64,000 bases of DNA from VXYL01 sp965243175 (GTDB taxonomy: Bacteria > Pseudomonadota > Gammaproteobacteria > Pseudomonadales > Azotimanducaceae). Location of the stretch: the NCBI GenBank assembly GCA_965243175.1, contig OZ251532.1, positions 3,038,001-3,102,000 of the forward strand, written 5' to 3'. Each line of letters starts with the position of its first letter. Position 1 is the stretch's first letter. Below the pieces are notes generated by a model. It worked only from the letters and a program-made list of their open reading frames with translations. It did not search any database and was not told the DNA's origin. The translations under genes and the position numbers were made by a program. Below are positions 34,398-43,695 of the stretch, in pieces.

Positions 34398-35781
34398 CCT
34401 GCTCGACGGCGTGCGGCGCGTCCATTGCATCGGCATCGGCGGCGCCGGCATGTGCGGCATCGCCGAGCTCCTGCTCCGTTCGGGCCACGACGTCAGCGGC
34501 TCGGACACTGTGCGTTCCCCGGGATTGGAGAGGCTCGAAGGCCTCGGCGCCAGCGTCCGCATCGGCCACGACGCCAGCGCCGTCGCCGGCGCCGATCTGG
34601 TGATGGCGACCAGCGCCGTGGGCGCGGACAACGTCGAGTGGCGCGAGGCCGAACGGCTGGGCATCCCGGTCGTGGGCCGTGGCCTGATGCTCGCCACGCT
34701 GATGCGGTCGAAGCGCGGCATCGCCGTGGCCGGAAGCCACGGCAAGACGACGACTGCGAGCATGGTGGCCAGCATCTTCGAGGTCGCCGGCTGGGATCCG
34801 ACCTTCGCTATCGGCGCCGTCGTCACCGAAGACGGCGGGAACGCCCGGCACGGCGACGGCCGGTACCTGATCGCGGAAGCCGACGAGAGCGACGCGTCGT
34901 TTCTGCACTTGTCGCCCGCTGTCGCGATCGTCACCAACATCGACCACGACCACTTGGACGCCTACGGACAGGACTTCGAGCGCCTTAAGCGTTCCTTCGC
35001 GGCCTTCGCCGAGCGCTTGCCGGACGATGGTGCCCTCGTCGTCTGCGCGGACGACCCGGCTGCCCGGGCGCTCGGTCAGCAAGTCCCGGGAAACGCCCTT
35101 AGCTACGGTTTCGCTTCCGCCGCGGAATGCCGAGCCGACAAGTTAGAAGTGCCCGCACCCGGTCGCGTCGCCTTTCGCGTACGCCGCCCGGACGCCGCGG
35201 ATCTGCGCGTGGAGCTGCCCATGCCCGGCTGCTGCAACGTGCAGAACGCCCTTGGTGCCGTCGCCGTGGCGACCCAGGAGGGCGTGTCGGACGACGCCAT
35301 CGTTCGTGGCTTGCGTACGTTCCGAGGGGTGCGGCGGCGCTTCGAGATCGACGAATGTGCCCACGCTGGCAAGCGTTTCCTGCTCATCGACGATTACGGC
35401 CACCATCCCACCGAGTTGCGCCGCGTCATCGACACCTTGCGCCGGACATGGCCACGTCGCCGGCTGGTGATGGCCTTTCAGCCGCATCGCTACACCCGTA
35501 CGCGGGATCTGCTCGACGACTTCGCGGAGGTGCTGGCGGAGGTGGACCAGTTGGTCATTGTCGACGTCTACGCGGCTAGCGAAGCACCCATCGCGGGCGC
35601 CGATGGCCGCGCCTTGGCCGAGCGCATCGGCGAACGGGCCGGTGCCGCGCCGCGCTTCGCCGCCACGCCGGAAGAAGCGTTGGGGCAGCTGCGCGCCATG
35701 ATCGCCGATGGCGACGTGGTGGCGGTGCAAGGCGCTGGCGACATCGAACGCGCTGCCGTCGCGCTCAGGGCGGGCGCGTGA
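34390..35781 (+). CDS. murC: UDP-MurNAc:L-alanine ligase MurC
   Basis: A 463-residue Mur ligase adding the first L-Ala to UDP-MurNAc. RVHCIGIGGAGMCGIAELL, the ATP loop GSHGKTTT and the later DDYGHHPTEL are diagnostic. I chose GTG 34390, eight bases inside ftsW; longer starts add residues without family character. Its stop overlaps the ftsQ GTG. It is also the entry point for UDP-MurNAc recycled by AmgK/MurU. Neither murB nor ddl follows. Confidence 0.95.
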   Translation: MADLLDGVRRVHCIGIGGAGMCGIAELLLRSGHDVSGSDTVRSPGLERLEGLGASVRIGHDASAVAGADLVMATSAVGADNVEWREAERLGIPVVGRGLMLATLMRSKRGIAVAGSHGKTTTASMVASIFEVAGWDPTFAIGAVVTEDGGNARHGDGRYLIAEADESDASFLHLSPAVAIVTNIDHDHLDAYGQDFERLKRSFAAFAERLPDDGALVVCADDPAARALGQQVPGNALSYGFASAAECRADKLEVPAPGRVAFRVRRPDAADLRVELPMPGCCNVQNALGAVAVATQEGVSDDAIVRGLRTFRGVRRRFEIDECAHAGKRFLLIDDYGHHPTELRRVIDTLRRTWPRRRLVMAFQPHRYTRTRDLLDDFAEVLAEVDQLVIVDVYAASEAPIAGADGRALAERIGERAGAAPRFAATPEEALGQLRAMIADGDVVAVQGAGDIERAAVALRAGA

Positions 35782-36587
35782 TCCGCTCGGCGGCAATTGC
35801 GTTGGGTGCCTTCGTGGCGCTTGCCGGGGCGCTGCGCTTCGCCGGTTGGCTGATGCAGCCGGACATCGAAGTGGTGCGCGTTTCCGGCACGTTGAACGAC
35901 GCCGAGAGCGCCGAAGTGCGGGATGCGGTCTCCACCGCTCTGGCGGCCCCGGGATTGCGAGCGGCTGGCGGCGTGGCGCAAGCAGTACAGGCGCTCGATT
36001 GGGTGCGCGAAGTGCGGGTCCGAAGGCAGTGGCCGGACGGCCTGCACGTGGCGGTGGCGCGAGAGACTCTGGCGGCGCGCTGGGGAGACGCGGCCTGGCT
36101 CGCCACCAACGGCAACGTGGTCGCCGCGCCTTCGGACGCGCACGATCCGCGCTTGGCGACGTTGCCGGTGCTGCGCGCGTCCAACTCCGACGGCGAACGC
36201 GCCATGGGCGTCTTCGCCGCCCTCAGCGAAGCCAGCCGAAACACCGGCCTCCGCTTGGTCGGCCTCGACGAAGACGCTGGCGGCGAGTGGAAGGCGTCCT
36301 TCGAGAGCAAGGCGGGACAAGCGAACAAAGTCGAAGTGCTGCTCGGCGCCACTGACCTGCGCGAGCGCCTCGCCCGCTTCGCCACCGTCTACGGCCAAGC
36401 GCTTGCCGCCGAGCAACGTCCTTTCCTCTACGCCGATGCTCGCTACGACGCGGGCGTCGCCGTGCGCGAGGGCTCCGCCCCTCGATTGGAAGTTGCGGCG
36501 TCGCTTTCGGGCCGTGGCGACACGTTCGCGTTGGCCGCGAGCACACGCGGGGAAGGAACCCGCCAGAGCCGTTTGGGATTCGAGTAG
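35778..36587 (+). CDS. ftsQ: cell division protein FtsQ
   Basis: A 269-residue bitopic protein with almost no cytoplasmic tail: the transmembrane helix starts at about residue 5. A POTRA domain begins at IEVVRVSGTLNDAES and the beta domain carries VREVRVRRQWPDGLHVAV. FtsQ nucleates FtsL/FtsB at the divisome. It starts with GTG overlapping the murC stop. The final 35 residues look unconserved. Confidence 0.9.
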   Translation: MIRSAAIALGAFVALAGALRFAGWLMQPDIEVVRVSGTLNDAESAEVRDAVSTALAAPGLRAAGGVAQAVQALDWVREVRVRRQWPDGLHVAVARETLAARWGDAAWLATNGNVVAAPSDAHDPRLATLPVLRASNSDGERAMGVFAALSEASRNTGLRLVGLDEDAGGEWKASFESKAGQANKVEVLLGATDLRERLARFATVYGQALAAEQRPFLYADARYDAGVAVREGSAPRLEVAASLSGRGDTFALAASTRGEGTRQSRLGFE

Positions 36588-36592
36588 AGAGC

Positions 36593-37822
36593 ATGGCCAA
36601 CGACCAGCCCCAGCGCATCGTCGGACTCGACATCGGCACCAGCAAGGTGGCGGCGGTGGTCGGCGAGGTGCTGCCGGACCGCAGCATCGAGGTGATCGGC
36701 ATCGGCACCCACCCCTCCCGCGGCATGAAGAAGGGCGTGGTGGTGGACATCGACTCCACGGTGCAGTCCATCCAGCGCGCCGTGGAGGAAGCGGAACTCA
36801 TGGCCGGCTGCCAAGTGGATTCCGTCTACGCAGGCATTGCGGGCAGCCACATTCGCGGCATCAACTCCGTGGGCGTCGTCGCCATCAGCGATGGCGAGGT
36901 GCGGCAGCAGGACGTCGAGCGCGTGATTGACGCCGCCAAGGCGATGGCCATTCCCGCCGACCAGCGCGTGCTGCACATCCTGCCCCAGGAGTACCTGATC
37001 GACAGCCAGGACGGGGTGAAGCAGCCTCTCGGCATGTCCGGCGTGCGCTTGGAGGCGAAAGTCCACATGGTGACCTGCGCCACCAACGCCATGCAGAACA
37101 TCGAGAAGTGCATTGAGCGCTGCGACCTGATGGTGAACGACATCATCCTCGAGCAGTTGGCAGCGAGCTACTCGGTGCTCACCGACGACGAACGCGCCCT
37201 CGGCGTCTGCCTGGTGGACATCGGCGGCGGCACCACCGACATCGCCGTGTTCACGGACGGCGCGATTCGCCACACGGCGGTCATCCCCATCGCTGGCGAC
37301 CAGGTGACCAACGATTTGGCGATGGCCTTGATGACGCCCACCCAGCACGCCGAGGAGATCAAGATCAGGTACGCCTGCGCCTTGACCCAACTGGCCAAGG
37401 CGGAAGAGACGCTGCAAGTGCCAGGCGCGGGAGACCGACCGCCTCGCCAGGCGACCCGCCAGACCCTCGCCGAAGTAGTGCAGCCGCGCTACGACGAGCT
37501 GTTCACGCTGGTGCAGGCCGAACTTCGGCGCAGCGGCTACGAAGATCTGGTAGGCGCTGGCGTGGCGCTCACCGGCGGTTCCGCGAAGATGGAAGGCGTG
37601 GTCGAGCTGGCGGAGGAGATCTTCCACATGCCCGTGAGCCTGGCCGCGCCGCGCGGCGTCTCCGGTCTTGCGGACGTCGTGCGCAACCCGATCTACGCCA
37701 CGGGCCTCGGCCTGGTGATGTTCGGGGAAGAACAGGAGCGGAGCGGCGGGCGAGGGGCCCGCGCTCTGCCACTGGGCGGGCTGCTGGCCCGCATCAGGGG
37801 GTGGTTGACCAACAACCTGTAA
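36593..37822 (+). CDS. ftsA: cell division protein FtsA
   Basis: A 409-residue actin-like ATPase that tethers FtsZ to the membrane. It has GLDIGTSKVAAVVGEV, the 1C domain, IGGGTTDIAVF and GVALTGGSAKMEGV. The amphipathic C-terminal helix (LLARIRGWLTNNL) is intact. It lies five bases after ftsQ and is followed by a 45-base gap to ftsZ. Confidence 0.97.
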   Translation: MANDQPQRIVGLDIGTSKVAAVVGEVLPDRSIEVIGIGTHPSRGMKKGVVVDIDSTVQSIQRAVEEAELMAGCQVDSVYAGIAGSHIRGINSVGVVAISDGEVRQQDVERVIDAAKAMAIPADQRVLHILPQEYLIDSQDGVKQPLGMSGVRLEAKVHMVTCATNAMQNIEKCIERCDLMVNDIILEQLAASYSVLTDDERALGVCLVDIGGGTTDIAVFTDGAIRHTAVIPIAGDQVTNDLAMALMTPTQHAEEIKIRYACALTQLAKAEETLQVPGAGDRPPRQATRQTLAEVVQPRYDELFTLVQAELRRSGYEDLVGAGVALTGGSAKMEGVVELAEEIFHMPVSLAAPRGVSGLADVVRNPIYATGLGLVMFGEEQERSGGRGARALPLGGLLARIRGWLTNNL

Positions 37823-37867
37823 CTCAAGCAACGGATTGGCAAACCAGAGTCCATAAGGAGAGTGGAA

Positions 37868-39061
37868 ATGTCCGACTACACGGAACAGGGCAACGCCGAG
37901 CAGATGACCTTCGAGCTCGCCGAGCAGTCGTCGCAGATGGCGGTGCTGAAGGTGATCGGCGTTGGCGGCGGCGGCGGCAACGCCGTCGAGCGCATGGCCG
38001 CCGACAACATGGCCGGCGTGGAGTTCATCGCCGCCAACACCGACGCCCAGGCGCTGCTGAACCTGAAGGTGCCGAACACCATGCAGCTCGGCGCGGCGAC
38101 CACGAAGGGGCTGGGCGCCGGCGCGGACCCGGATGTGGGCCGCCAGGCCGCGCTGGAGGACCGCGAGGAAATCCAGCGCGCCTTGGACGGCGCCAACATG
38201 GTATTCATCACCGCTGGCATGGGCGGCGGCACCGGCACCGGCGCGGCGCCGATCGTGGCCTCCATCGCCAAGGGCCTCGGCGCCTTGACGGTCGCTGTGG
38301 TGACCAAGCCGTTCGAGTTCGAGAACCGCGATCGCGTCGCCGACGACGGCATCACCGAACTGGCCGAGTACGTGGACTCGGTGATCACGATTCCGAACGA
38401 GAAGCTGCTCGACCTGCTGGGCGACGACGCCTCGCTGGACGACTGCTTCAACGCCGCCGACGAAGTGCTGCGCGGCGCCGTGCAGGGCATCGCCGACGTG
38501 ATCATCCGCCCCGGCCGGATCAACGTCGACTTCGCGGACGTGCGCACGGTGATGTCCGAGCGCGGCATGGCCATCATGGGCACCGGCGAAGCGTCCGGCG
38601 AGGACCGCGCGAACGAAGCGGTGCATCGGGCGATCCACAACCCGCTGCTCGACGACATCGACCTGCGCGACGCGCGCGGCGTGGTCGTCAACGTCACGGC
38701 GACGACGGACCTCGGCATTCGCGAGTTCCAGACCGTCGGCAAGGTCATCCGCGGCTTCACCGCCAAGGAGAGCACGGTGGTGATCGGCACGGTCGCCGAC
38801 CCGGACATGGGCGACCAGATGCGCGTGACGGTGGTGGCGACCGGTCTCGGCGGCGCTCCGGCGAAGCCGAGGATCGTCAGCAGCGCGCCGAGCGGTACCG
38901 TGCGGGCAGGTGCCGCGGCTGGCCCGGCGCGGGCTGGGCGCGCTGGCTACGACGGCTACGAAGAACCGCCGCTGTTGCAGCAGCGGGCGGTGGCCGGCGG
39001 CGACGCCATCGACTCGGAAATCCTCGACATCCCCTCGTTCCTGCGACGCCAGGCCGACTAG
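37868..39061 (+). CDS. ftsZ: cell division GTPase FtsZ
   Basis: A 397-residue tubulin homologue forming the Z ring. The GTPase signature GGGTGTGAAP, the N-terminal GVGGGGGNAVERM and the synergy loop are clear. After a short variable linker it ends with the conserved peptide DIPSFLRRQAD that binds FtsA and ZipA. I chose ATG 37868 with AAGGAG upstream; a GTG six bases earlier is in frame. Confidence 0.98.
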   Translation: MSDYTEQGNAEQMTFELAEQSSQMAVLKVIGVGGGGGNAVERMAADNMAGVEFIAANTDAQALLNLKVPNTMQLGAATTKGLGAGADPDVGRQAALEDREEIQRALDGANMVFITAGMGGGTGTGAAPIVASIAKGLGALTVAVVTKPFEFENRDRVADDGITELAEYVDSVITIPNEKLLDLLGDDASLDDCFNAADEVLRGAVQGIADVIIRPGRINVDFADVRTVMSERGMAIMGTGEASGEDRANEAVHRAIHNPLLDDIDLRDARGVVVNVTATTDLGIREFQTVGKVIRGFTAKESTVVIGTVADPDMGDQMRVTVVATGLGGAPAKPRIVSSAPSGTVRAGAAAGPARAGRAGYDGYEEPPLLQQRAVAGGDAIDSEILDIPSFLRRQAD

Positions 39062-39190
39062 GGCGGCTCTGGCGTTCGGCTCGGTTGCGGAGGGGCCTAC
39101 CCGGAAATCCAAGCGATACAAACTGTTACAGTCCCGACGCCCGCGCTCTGCTACGGTGCGCCCACGCTGGAGCTTGAGCCGAGCGCGGGG

Positions 39191-40135
39191 ATGCGGATGA
39201 CTACGAACGGCAGCGCGTCGCGTTCGCTCTCGCCCTTGGCGGAATCTCCGGTCAATGGCACGGCAAGCAGATGCGTCGCTCAGCGTACCTTGGCGAGCGC
39301 AGTGGACGCCGTCGGCATCGGCCTCCACTGCGGGCGCGAGGTGCGGCTGACGATGCGCCCGGCGCCGCCGCACACCGGCATCGTCTTCCACCGCTCCGAC
39401 CTCGGCAGGTGCAGGCCGGTCAAGGCATGTGCCGCCAACGTCGTGGATACGGAACGCGCCACCACGTTGGGCAAGGGCGAAGCACGGGTCGCCACCGTCG
39501 AACACCTGCTGGCCACCTTCGCCGGCCTCGGCATCGACAACGCACACGTCGATTTGAGCGGCGCGGAAATGCCGATCATGGACGGCAGCGCCGCGCCCTT
39601 CGTCGCCCTCGTCCGCGCTGCTGGCATCGTCGATCAGGACGCGCCCAAGCGGTTCTTGAGAGTGACCCGCGAAGTGACTTGGACCGATGGCTGCGCCATC
39701 GCCACGCTGCGCCCCTACGACGGCTTCCGCGTCGAATACACGATGAACTACGACCACCCGTTCTTCGCCAGCCAGTGCCAGCACGCCGTCGTGGAGGTTT
39801 CGACCACCGCCTTCGTGCGCGACGTGAGCCGCGCCCGCACCTTCGGCTTCCTAGAGGAGTTGGAGGCCCTCCGCGCCAAGGACCTAGCAAGGGGCGGCAG
39901 CTTGGACAACGCCATCGTGGTGGACGACGACGGCATCCTCAACGAGGATGGCCTGCGCTACGACGACGAGTTCGTCAAGCACAAGATCCTCGACGCCATC
40001 GGCGATCTCTACGTCTGCGGCCACCCCATCCTCGGCGCCTTCTCCGGCTACCGCTCCGGCCACGCCACCAACCACGCCCTGCTCCGAACTTTGCTCGACT
40101 CCAACGCCTACGAACCAGTCACCCGCGCACTTTAG
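39191..40135 (+). CDS. lpxC: UDP-3-O-acyl-GlcNAc deacetylase LpxC
   Basis: A 314-residue zinc deacetylase, the committed step of lipid A synthesis. Zinc ligands are in VEHLLATFAGLGIDN and in HKILDAIGD, and the catalytic histidine is in GHATNHALL. The first 30 residues before QRTLASAV are an extension relative to E. coli; the ATG at 39197 is an alternative start. It ends the dcw block, 129 bases after ftsZ, as in most gammaproteobacteria. Confidence 0.95.
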   Translation: MRMTTNGSASRSLSPLAESPVNGTASRCVAQRTLASAVDAVGIGLHCGREVRLTMRPAPPHTGIVFHRSDLGRCRPVKACAANVVDTERATTLGKGEARVATVEHLLATFAGLGIDNAHVDLSGAEMPIMDGSAAPFVALVRAAGIVDQDAPKRFLRVTREVTWTDGCAIATLRPYDGFRVEYTMNYDHPFFASQCQHAVVEVSTTAFVRDVSRARTFGFLEELEALRAKDLARGGSLDNAIVVDDDGILNEDGLRYDDEFVKHKILDAIGDLYVCGHPILGAFSGYRSGHATNHALLRTLLDSNAYEPVTRAL

Positions 40136-40180
40136 ACTTGGGCGCGCCGCCGTCCGCGCACGATTTTCACGTTCGCGAGC

Positions 40181-40209
40181 TTGACTCGATTGCGAGAGCA
40201 CCCTAAGTT
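40181..40209 (+). promoter_or_regulatory. promoter upstream of the coiled-coil membrane protein gene
   Basis: TTGACT (40181-40186), 17-base spacer, TAAGTT (40204-40209). Good match and spacing; the start at 40297 would have a leader of about 80 bases. Confidence 0.5.
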
Positions 40210-40296
40210 ATCGAGAGTAGAAGGCGGAGACGGCACGGCAATCCGACGCGGTACGAGATTCGCCGGTCCGTGTGAGCGCCTAGAAGGCCGCAGGCA

Positions 40297-40944
40297 GTGG
40301 AAGAGTCGATGGAAGAACTGTTGCAAAACCCAAGATTGCTGTGGGCGATTGGGGTGACACTCTTTGGCGTAGTGGTCGCTGCCTTTTGGAAGTTTGCGGG
40401 GTGGTGGTTCAATCACTCTCACCAGCATGTGCGCATCGACGAATCGTTCGAGGAGGTCAAGGCCGACATCAGGGGCCTTAGGGACGACTTCGAGAGCCTC
40501 AAGGAAGAGGTCAAGGCCGACATCAGTAGTTTCAAAGACGAGGTCAAGGCCGACATCAGGGAACTCAGGGCCGACATCAAGGCGATCCTCGGCCGAGAAT
40601 CGACAGTTGCCGACTCAGACAGTCCACTACATCTGAACGAATTGGGGAAGAAGGTGTCGTTGAGCGTCAACGCGAAAGAGATTGCCGCACAGGAGGCGCC
40701 AAAGGTCAGGGAGCTTTTGCCAAGCCACAATCCCTACGATATCCAAACCTTTTGCAAGGAACACTTTGAGAGAGGCGGGGCGTTCAAACCCACAGCCGAT
40801 CAGCTGGACGCCTTCAAGCAGTGCGCCTTCGACCACGGCATCGGGTTGGACCAGGTTGGAGAGGTCTGCGCTTATGAACTACGCGACGAGTTGCGACGCC
40901 TAATCGCGGCGGGGCCGCATGTGGACGGCTCGGAGAAAGAGTGA
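40297..40944 (+). CDS. hypothetical membrane-anchored coiled-coil protein
   Basis: A 215-residue protein that I do not recognise. One N-terminal transmembrane helix (about 14-36) is followed by a coiled coil (about 45-98) built from three near-identical EEVKADI units with leucine or phenylalanine cores. A globular cytoplasmic C-terminus follows. The repeats are nearly identical at DNA level (GAGGTCAAGGCCGACATCAG recurs three times). GC content is visibly lower than in lpxC next door, which suggests transfer. GTG 40297 or ATG 40309 can start it. Confidence 0.65.
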   Translation: MEESMEELLQNPRLLWAIGVTLFGVVVAAFWKFAGWWFNHSHQHVRIDESFEEVKADIRGLRDDFESLKEEVKADISSFKDEVKADIRELRADIKAILGRESTVADSDSPLHLNELGKKVSLSVNAKEIAAQEAPKVRELLPSHNPYDIQTFCKEHFERGGAFKPTADQLDAFKQCAFDHGIGLDQVGEVCAYELRDELRRLIAAGPHVDGSEKE

Positions 40945-41195
40945 CGCTTTTGGTCGATACCCACGGCGACGAACTGGTGAGATTTTGAAGACTCCTCTAG
41001 GCCTCGAACGGTTCTAGCGGTTCACCGCTGTCGGGACGCCTGCCGAGTACAAGAGCCCGTGTGCCAATGGTGGGAGTAGCTATCCGCCGGCAAGGGCGAA
41101 TAAGCGGGAACTCACTCAACTGTCAGTGACTGTTCAACGTCCCGGTGCCTGTCTCGCGCTGCTGCACGGAACTCCGTTGCTCGCAGCGACTTGAC

Positions 41196-41498
41196 TCAAG
41201 CGCGAAGGTCGATGCCGCTTGTGTCGGCGGCTTGCCGCTCCGAGCGCCGTTGTCGGGTGGCGTACCAGATGAAACCGTAGATTGCCGTCGGTACGCAGAC
41301 TGCCACGGCGACCAGACCGAACCGGCCCCAATGATTCAGCGCCGTGTAAAGGCATATCGCGATTGCGAGCAAACCAAGGTACTGGCCCAAGTTGGTGTAC
41401 TTGCGGAGGAAGGCGATTGCGCGTCTTGCGCGTCCCGCCTTCGCGTTGCTTTCGGCGTTCATCGCTCGTCGCCGCAGTGTCGCGTAGCCATGCGTCAT
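41196..41498 (-). CDS. small hypothetical membrane protein
   Basis: A 100-residue protein with two hydrophobic helices (around residues 38-56 and 60-77) and basic flanks; no family recognised. It starts at ATG 41498, or at ATG 41462 giving 88 residues. It is downstream of pmbA on the same strand. Existence rests on the hydrophobic pattern and charged termini, so it is tentative. Confidence 0.5.
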   Translation of the reverse strand: MTHGYATLRRRAMNAESNAKAGRARRAIAFLRKYTNLGQYLGLLAIAICLYTALNHWGRFGLVAVAVCVPTAIYGFIWYATRQRRSERQAADTSGIDLRA

Positions 41499-41554
41499 CC
41501 TGCCGTAGATGGTGAATAGCGGAGTCCAAGTGAAGGTTCTGAACGGTGCTCCGT

Positions 41555-42928
41555 CTAGGCGGCCACCGTCATCTTCTCGACCAGCAGCGAGCCGGTGCGG
41601 ATGTTGTTGCGGGGGTCGATGTCGGCGCCGCAGGCGACGATGCCTTTGAAGAGATCGGCGAGGTTGGCGGCGATGGTTACTTCGTCCACCGGGTGGGTTG
41701 GCTCGCCGTTTTGCACCCAGATTCCGGCGGCGCCTCGGGAGTAGTCGCCGGTGACCAGGTTTATGCCTTGGCCCATGAGGCTCGTCACCACCAAGCCCGT
41801 GCCCATGTCGCGCATCAGCGCTTCGACTGGTTGGGTGGGGGCTTCGACGTCCAAGTTGAAGACGCCGCCGGCGTTTGCGGTGGAGGCGAGGCCCAGGCGG
41901 CGGGCGGAGTAGGTGCCGAGGACGTAGCTGGCGACGCGGCCGTCCTGCACGAACGCCTTGGCGCGGGTGGCGATGCCGTCGCCGTCGAAGGCGGCGCTGC
42001 CGAAGCCCTTTGGTCGGCGGGGGTGTTCGGCGAGGGTGATGGATTCGGGCATGACTTGGCGGCCGATGGAGTCCAGCAGGAAGGACTCCTGGCGGTATTG
42101 CTGGCCGCCGCTGAGCGCTTGAAGCAGGTGGCTGATGAGACCAGCGGCTTGCGGGGGTGCGAACAGCACCGGGTAGCTGCCGGTCTCGATGCGGCGGCGG
42201 CCGAGCCTTGCCACCGTGCGTCGCGCCGCCTCCTTTCCCACGTCGACGTGGTCTTGGAGGTCTTGCGGATCCCGGGCCACGGTGTACCAGTAGTCCTGCT
42301 GCATGCCGTCGTCGTCGGTGGCGATCAGGGCGCAGCTGACGGAGTGGCGGGTTCCCCAGGCGGCTTCGACGAAGCCGTGGGAGTTGCCGTAGACGTGGCA
42401 GCCGCGGCGGGTGGAGACGATGGCGCCCTCGGAGTTGACGATGCGCTTGTCGTAGTCGAGCGCGGCGCCTTCCGCTTCGGTGGCGAGGGCGGTCGCCTGT
42501 TCGACATCGACTGGCCACGGGTGGTGAAGGTCGAGCGCGGGCAGGTCGGTCGCCATCAGTTCCGCGTCCGCGAGGCCGTTGCAGGGGTCCTCGGCGGTGT
42601 ACTTGGCGATGTTCAAGGCGGCGCGGACGGTTTCGCGGACGGCTTGCTCGCCCGCGTCGGAAGTGTTGGCGTTGCCTTTGCGGGTGCCGACGTAGACGGT
42701 GATGCCGAAGCCGCGGTCGTTGTTGAACTCGATCTTCTCCAACTCGCCCTTGCGCACCGTCACCGCTAGCCCGGCATCGTCTCCGACGGACACCTCCGCG
42801 GCGGTTGCGCCTTGGCGCTTGGCTTCGTCGAGAATCCGCGCCACAAGCGCCTTCAAGTTCTCGGCGCGTTCGACGGGATCGTCCTCGCTCGCCGCTTCGG
42901 TGTTGCGCGGAAGATCGGGGGTGGTCAT
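41555..42928 (-). CDS. pmbA: metalloprotease PmbA (TldE)
   Basis: A 457-residue TldE/PmbA subunit of the TldD-TldE protease, which trims modified peptides such as microcins and degrades unfolded chains. GFGITVYVGTRKGNANTSD, VLFAPPQAAGLISHLL and GIWVQNGEPTHPVDEVTIAANL match the family. As usual for TldE there is no HExxxH zinc motif, which is in TldD, not in this window. Its ATG overlaps the moaE stop. Pairing with moa genes is a local arrangement. Confidence 0.92.
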   Translation of the reverse strand: MTTPDLPRNTEAASEDDPVERAENLKALVARILDEAKRQGATAAEVSVGDDAGLAVTVRKGELEKIEFNNDRGFGITVYVGTRKGNANTSDAGEQAVRETVRAALNIAKYTAEDPCNGLADAELMATDLPALDLHHPWPVDVEQATALATEAEGAALDYDKRIVNSEGAIVSTRRGCHVYGNSHGFVEAAWGTRHSVSCALIATDDDGMQQDYWYTVARDPQDLQDHVDVGKEAARRTVARLGRRRIETGSYPVLFAPPQAAGLISHLLQALSGGQQYRQESFLLDSIGRQVMPESITLAEHPRRPKGFGSAAFDGDGIATRAKAFVQDGRVASYVLGTYSARRLGLASTANAGGVFNLDVEAPTQPVEALMRDMGTGLVVTSLMGQGINLVTGDYSRGAAGIWVQNGEPTHPVDEVTIAANLADLFKGIVACGADIDPRNNIRTGSLLVEKMTVAA

Positions 42929-43419
42929 CGTGCGGCCTGCCAACCGAGGCGGCGCCGCTGGTCGCCGGAGGTGGCGCGGAGCCACGTTTCGCCATCGTCG
43001 CGGCGTTCCTTCTTCCAGAACACGGCGTCCGTTTTCAAATAGTCCATGATGAACTCGCAGGCAGCGAACGCCTCGGCGCGGTGGCCGGACGCGGCGAGCA
43101 CGAGGACGATCTGATCGCATGGCGCGAGGTCGCCGACGCGGTGGATCACCACCACGTCGAGCAGCGACCAGCGCGACCCCGCTTCGGCAACGATGGCTTC
43201 GATGCTGGACTCGGTCATCCCCGGATAGTGTTCGAGGTTGAGGCGGGAGACGGCTTGCTTCGCGCTGCACCCGTCGCTGCCGTTGGCGTGCGCCATGTCC
43301 CGCACCAGTCCGCCGAAGGCGACGACGGCGCCAGCCGCGCCCCGGCAGCGCTCTCGGCAGGCGGCCCATTCGGCGGCGACGTCGAAATCGTCGCATTGGA
43401 TGCGCACTTGGGATCGCAC
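42925..43419 (-). CDS. moaE: molybdopterin synthase catalytic subunit MoaE
   Basis: A 164-residue MoaE, which transfers sulfur from MoaD thiocarboxylate to precursor Z. GAVVAFGGLVRD, LNLEHYPGM, VVVIHRVGDL and YLKTDAVFWKKE (catalytic lysine) are present. It has a GTG start six bases after moaD. Slightly longer than E. coli MoaE (150). Confidence 0.93.
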   Translation of the reverse strand: MRSQVRIQCDDFDVAAEWAACRERCRGAAGAVVAFGGLVRDMAHANGSDGCSAKQAVSRLNLEHYPGMTESSIEAIVAEAGSRWSLLDVVVIHRVGDLAPCDQIVLVLAASGHRAEAFAACEFIMDYLKTDAVFWKKERRDDGETWLRATSGDQRRRLGWQAAR

Positions 43420-43425
43420 GAGCGC

Positions 43426-43695
43426 TCAGCCGCCAGTGACGGGTGGCAGAAACGCGACTTCGTCGCCCGCTTCGAGCGCCGCGTCGCCAGCGACGATGAC
43501 TTGGTTGACCGCCACCTGCACGCCTTCGGCGGCGAGGGCATCGAACTGCTGCGCAGCGAGCCGCGTCGCCAGCGTGGAGCGCACGCCGGCGAGAGACGCC
43601 TCTTCGACTTCCAAGGCCATGCACTCGGCGCCGACGGCTTCGCGCAACGAGGCGAAGAAGCGCACCGTGACCTGCGTGGTGGCGACGACCGTCAC
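43426..43695 (-). CDS. moaD: molybdopterin synthase sulfur carrier MoaD
   Basis: An 89-residue ubiquitin-like protein ending in the required Gly-Gly (PPVTGG). VRFFASLREAVG and VNQVIVAGDAALEAGDEVAFLPP are typical. Its GTG overlaps the moaC stop (GTGA). The C-terminal glycine is adenylated by MoeB and then thiocarboxylated. Confidence 0.93.
   Translation of the reverse strand: MTVVATTQVTVRFFASLREAVGAECMALEVEEASLAGVRSTLATRLAAQQFDALAAEGVQVAVNQVIVAGDAALEAGDEVAFLPPVTGG

Noticed and set aside
36443..39784. A 1113-codon open frame on the minus strand opposite ftsA and ftsZ
   Set aside because: Its sequence is rich in His, Val and Asp in the pattern of an antisense shadow of GC-rich genes; ftsA and ftsZ are unmistakable on the plus strand.
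40450..40590. Short DNA repeats considered as a CRISPR-like or tandem repeat array
   Set aside because: They are in frame and encode heptad repeats of a coiled coil; spacers are not unique and regular as in CRISPR.
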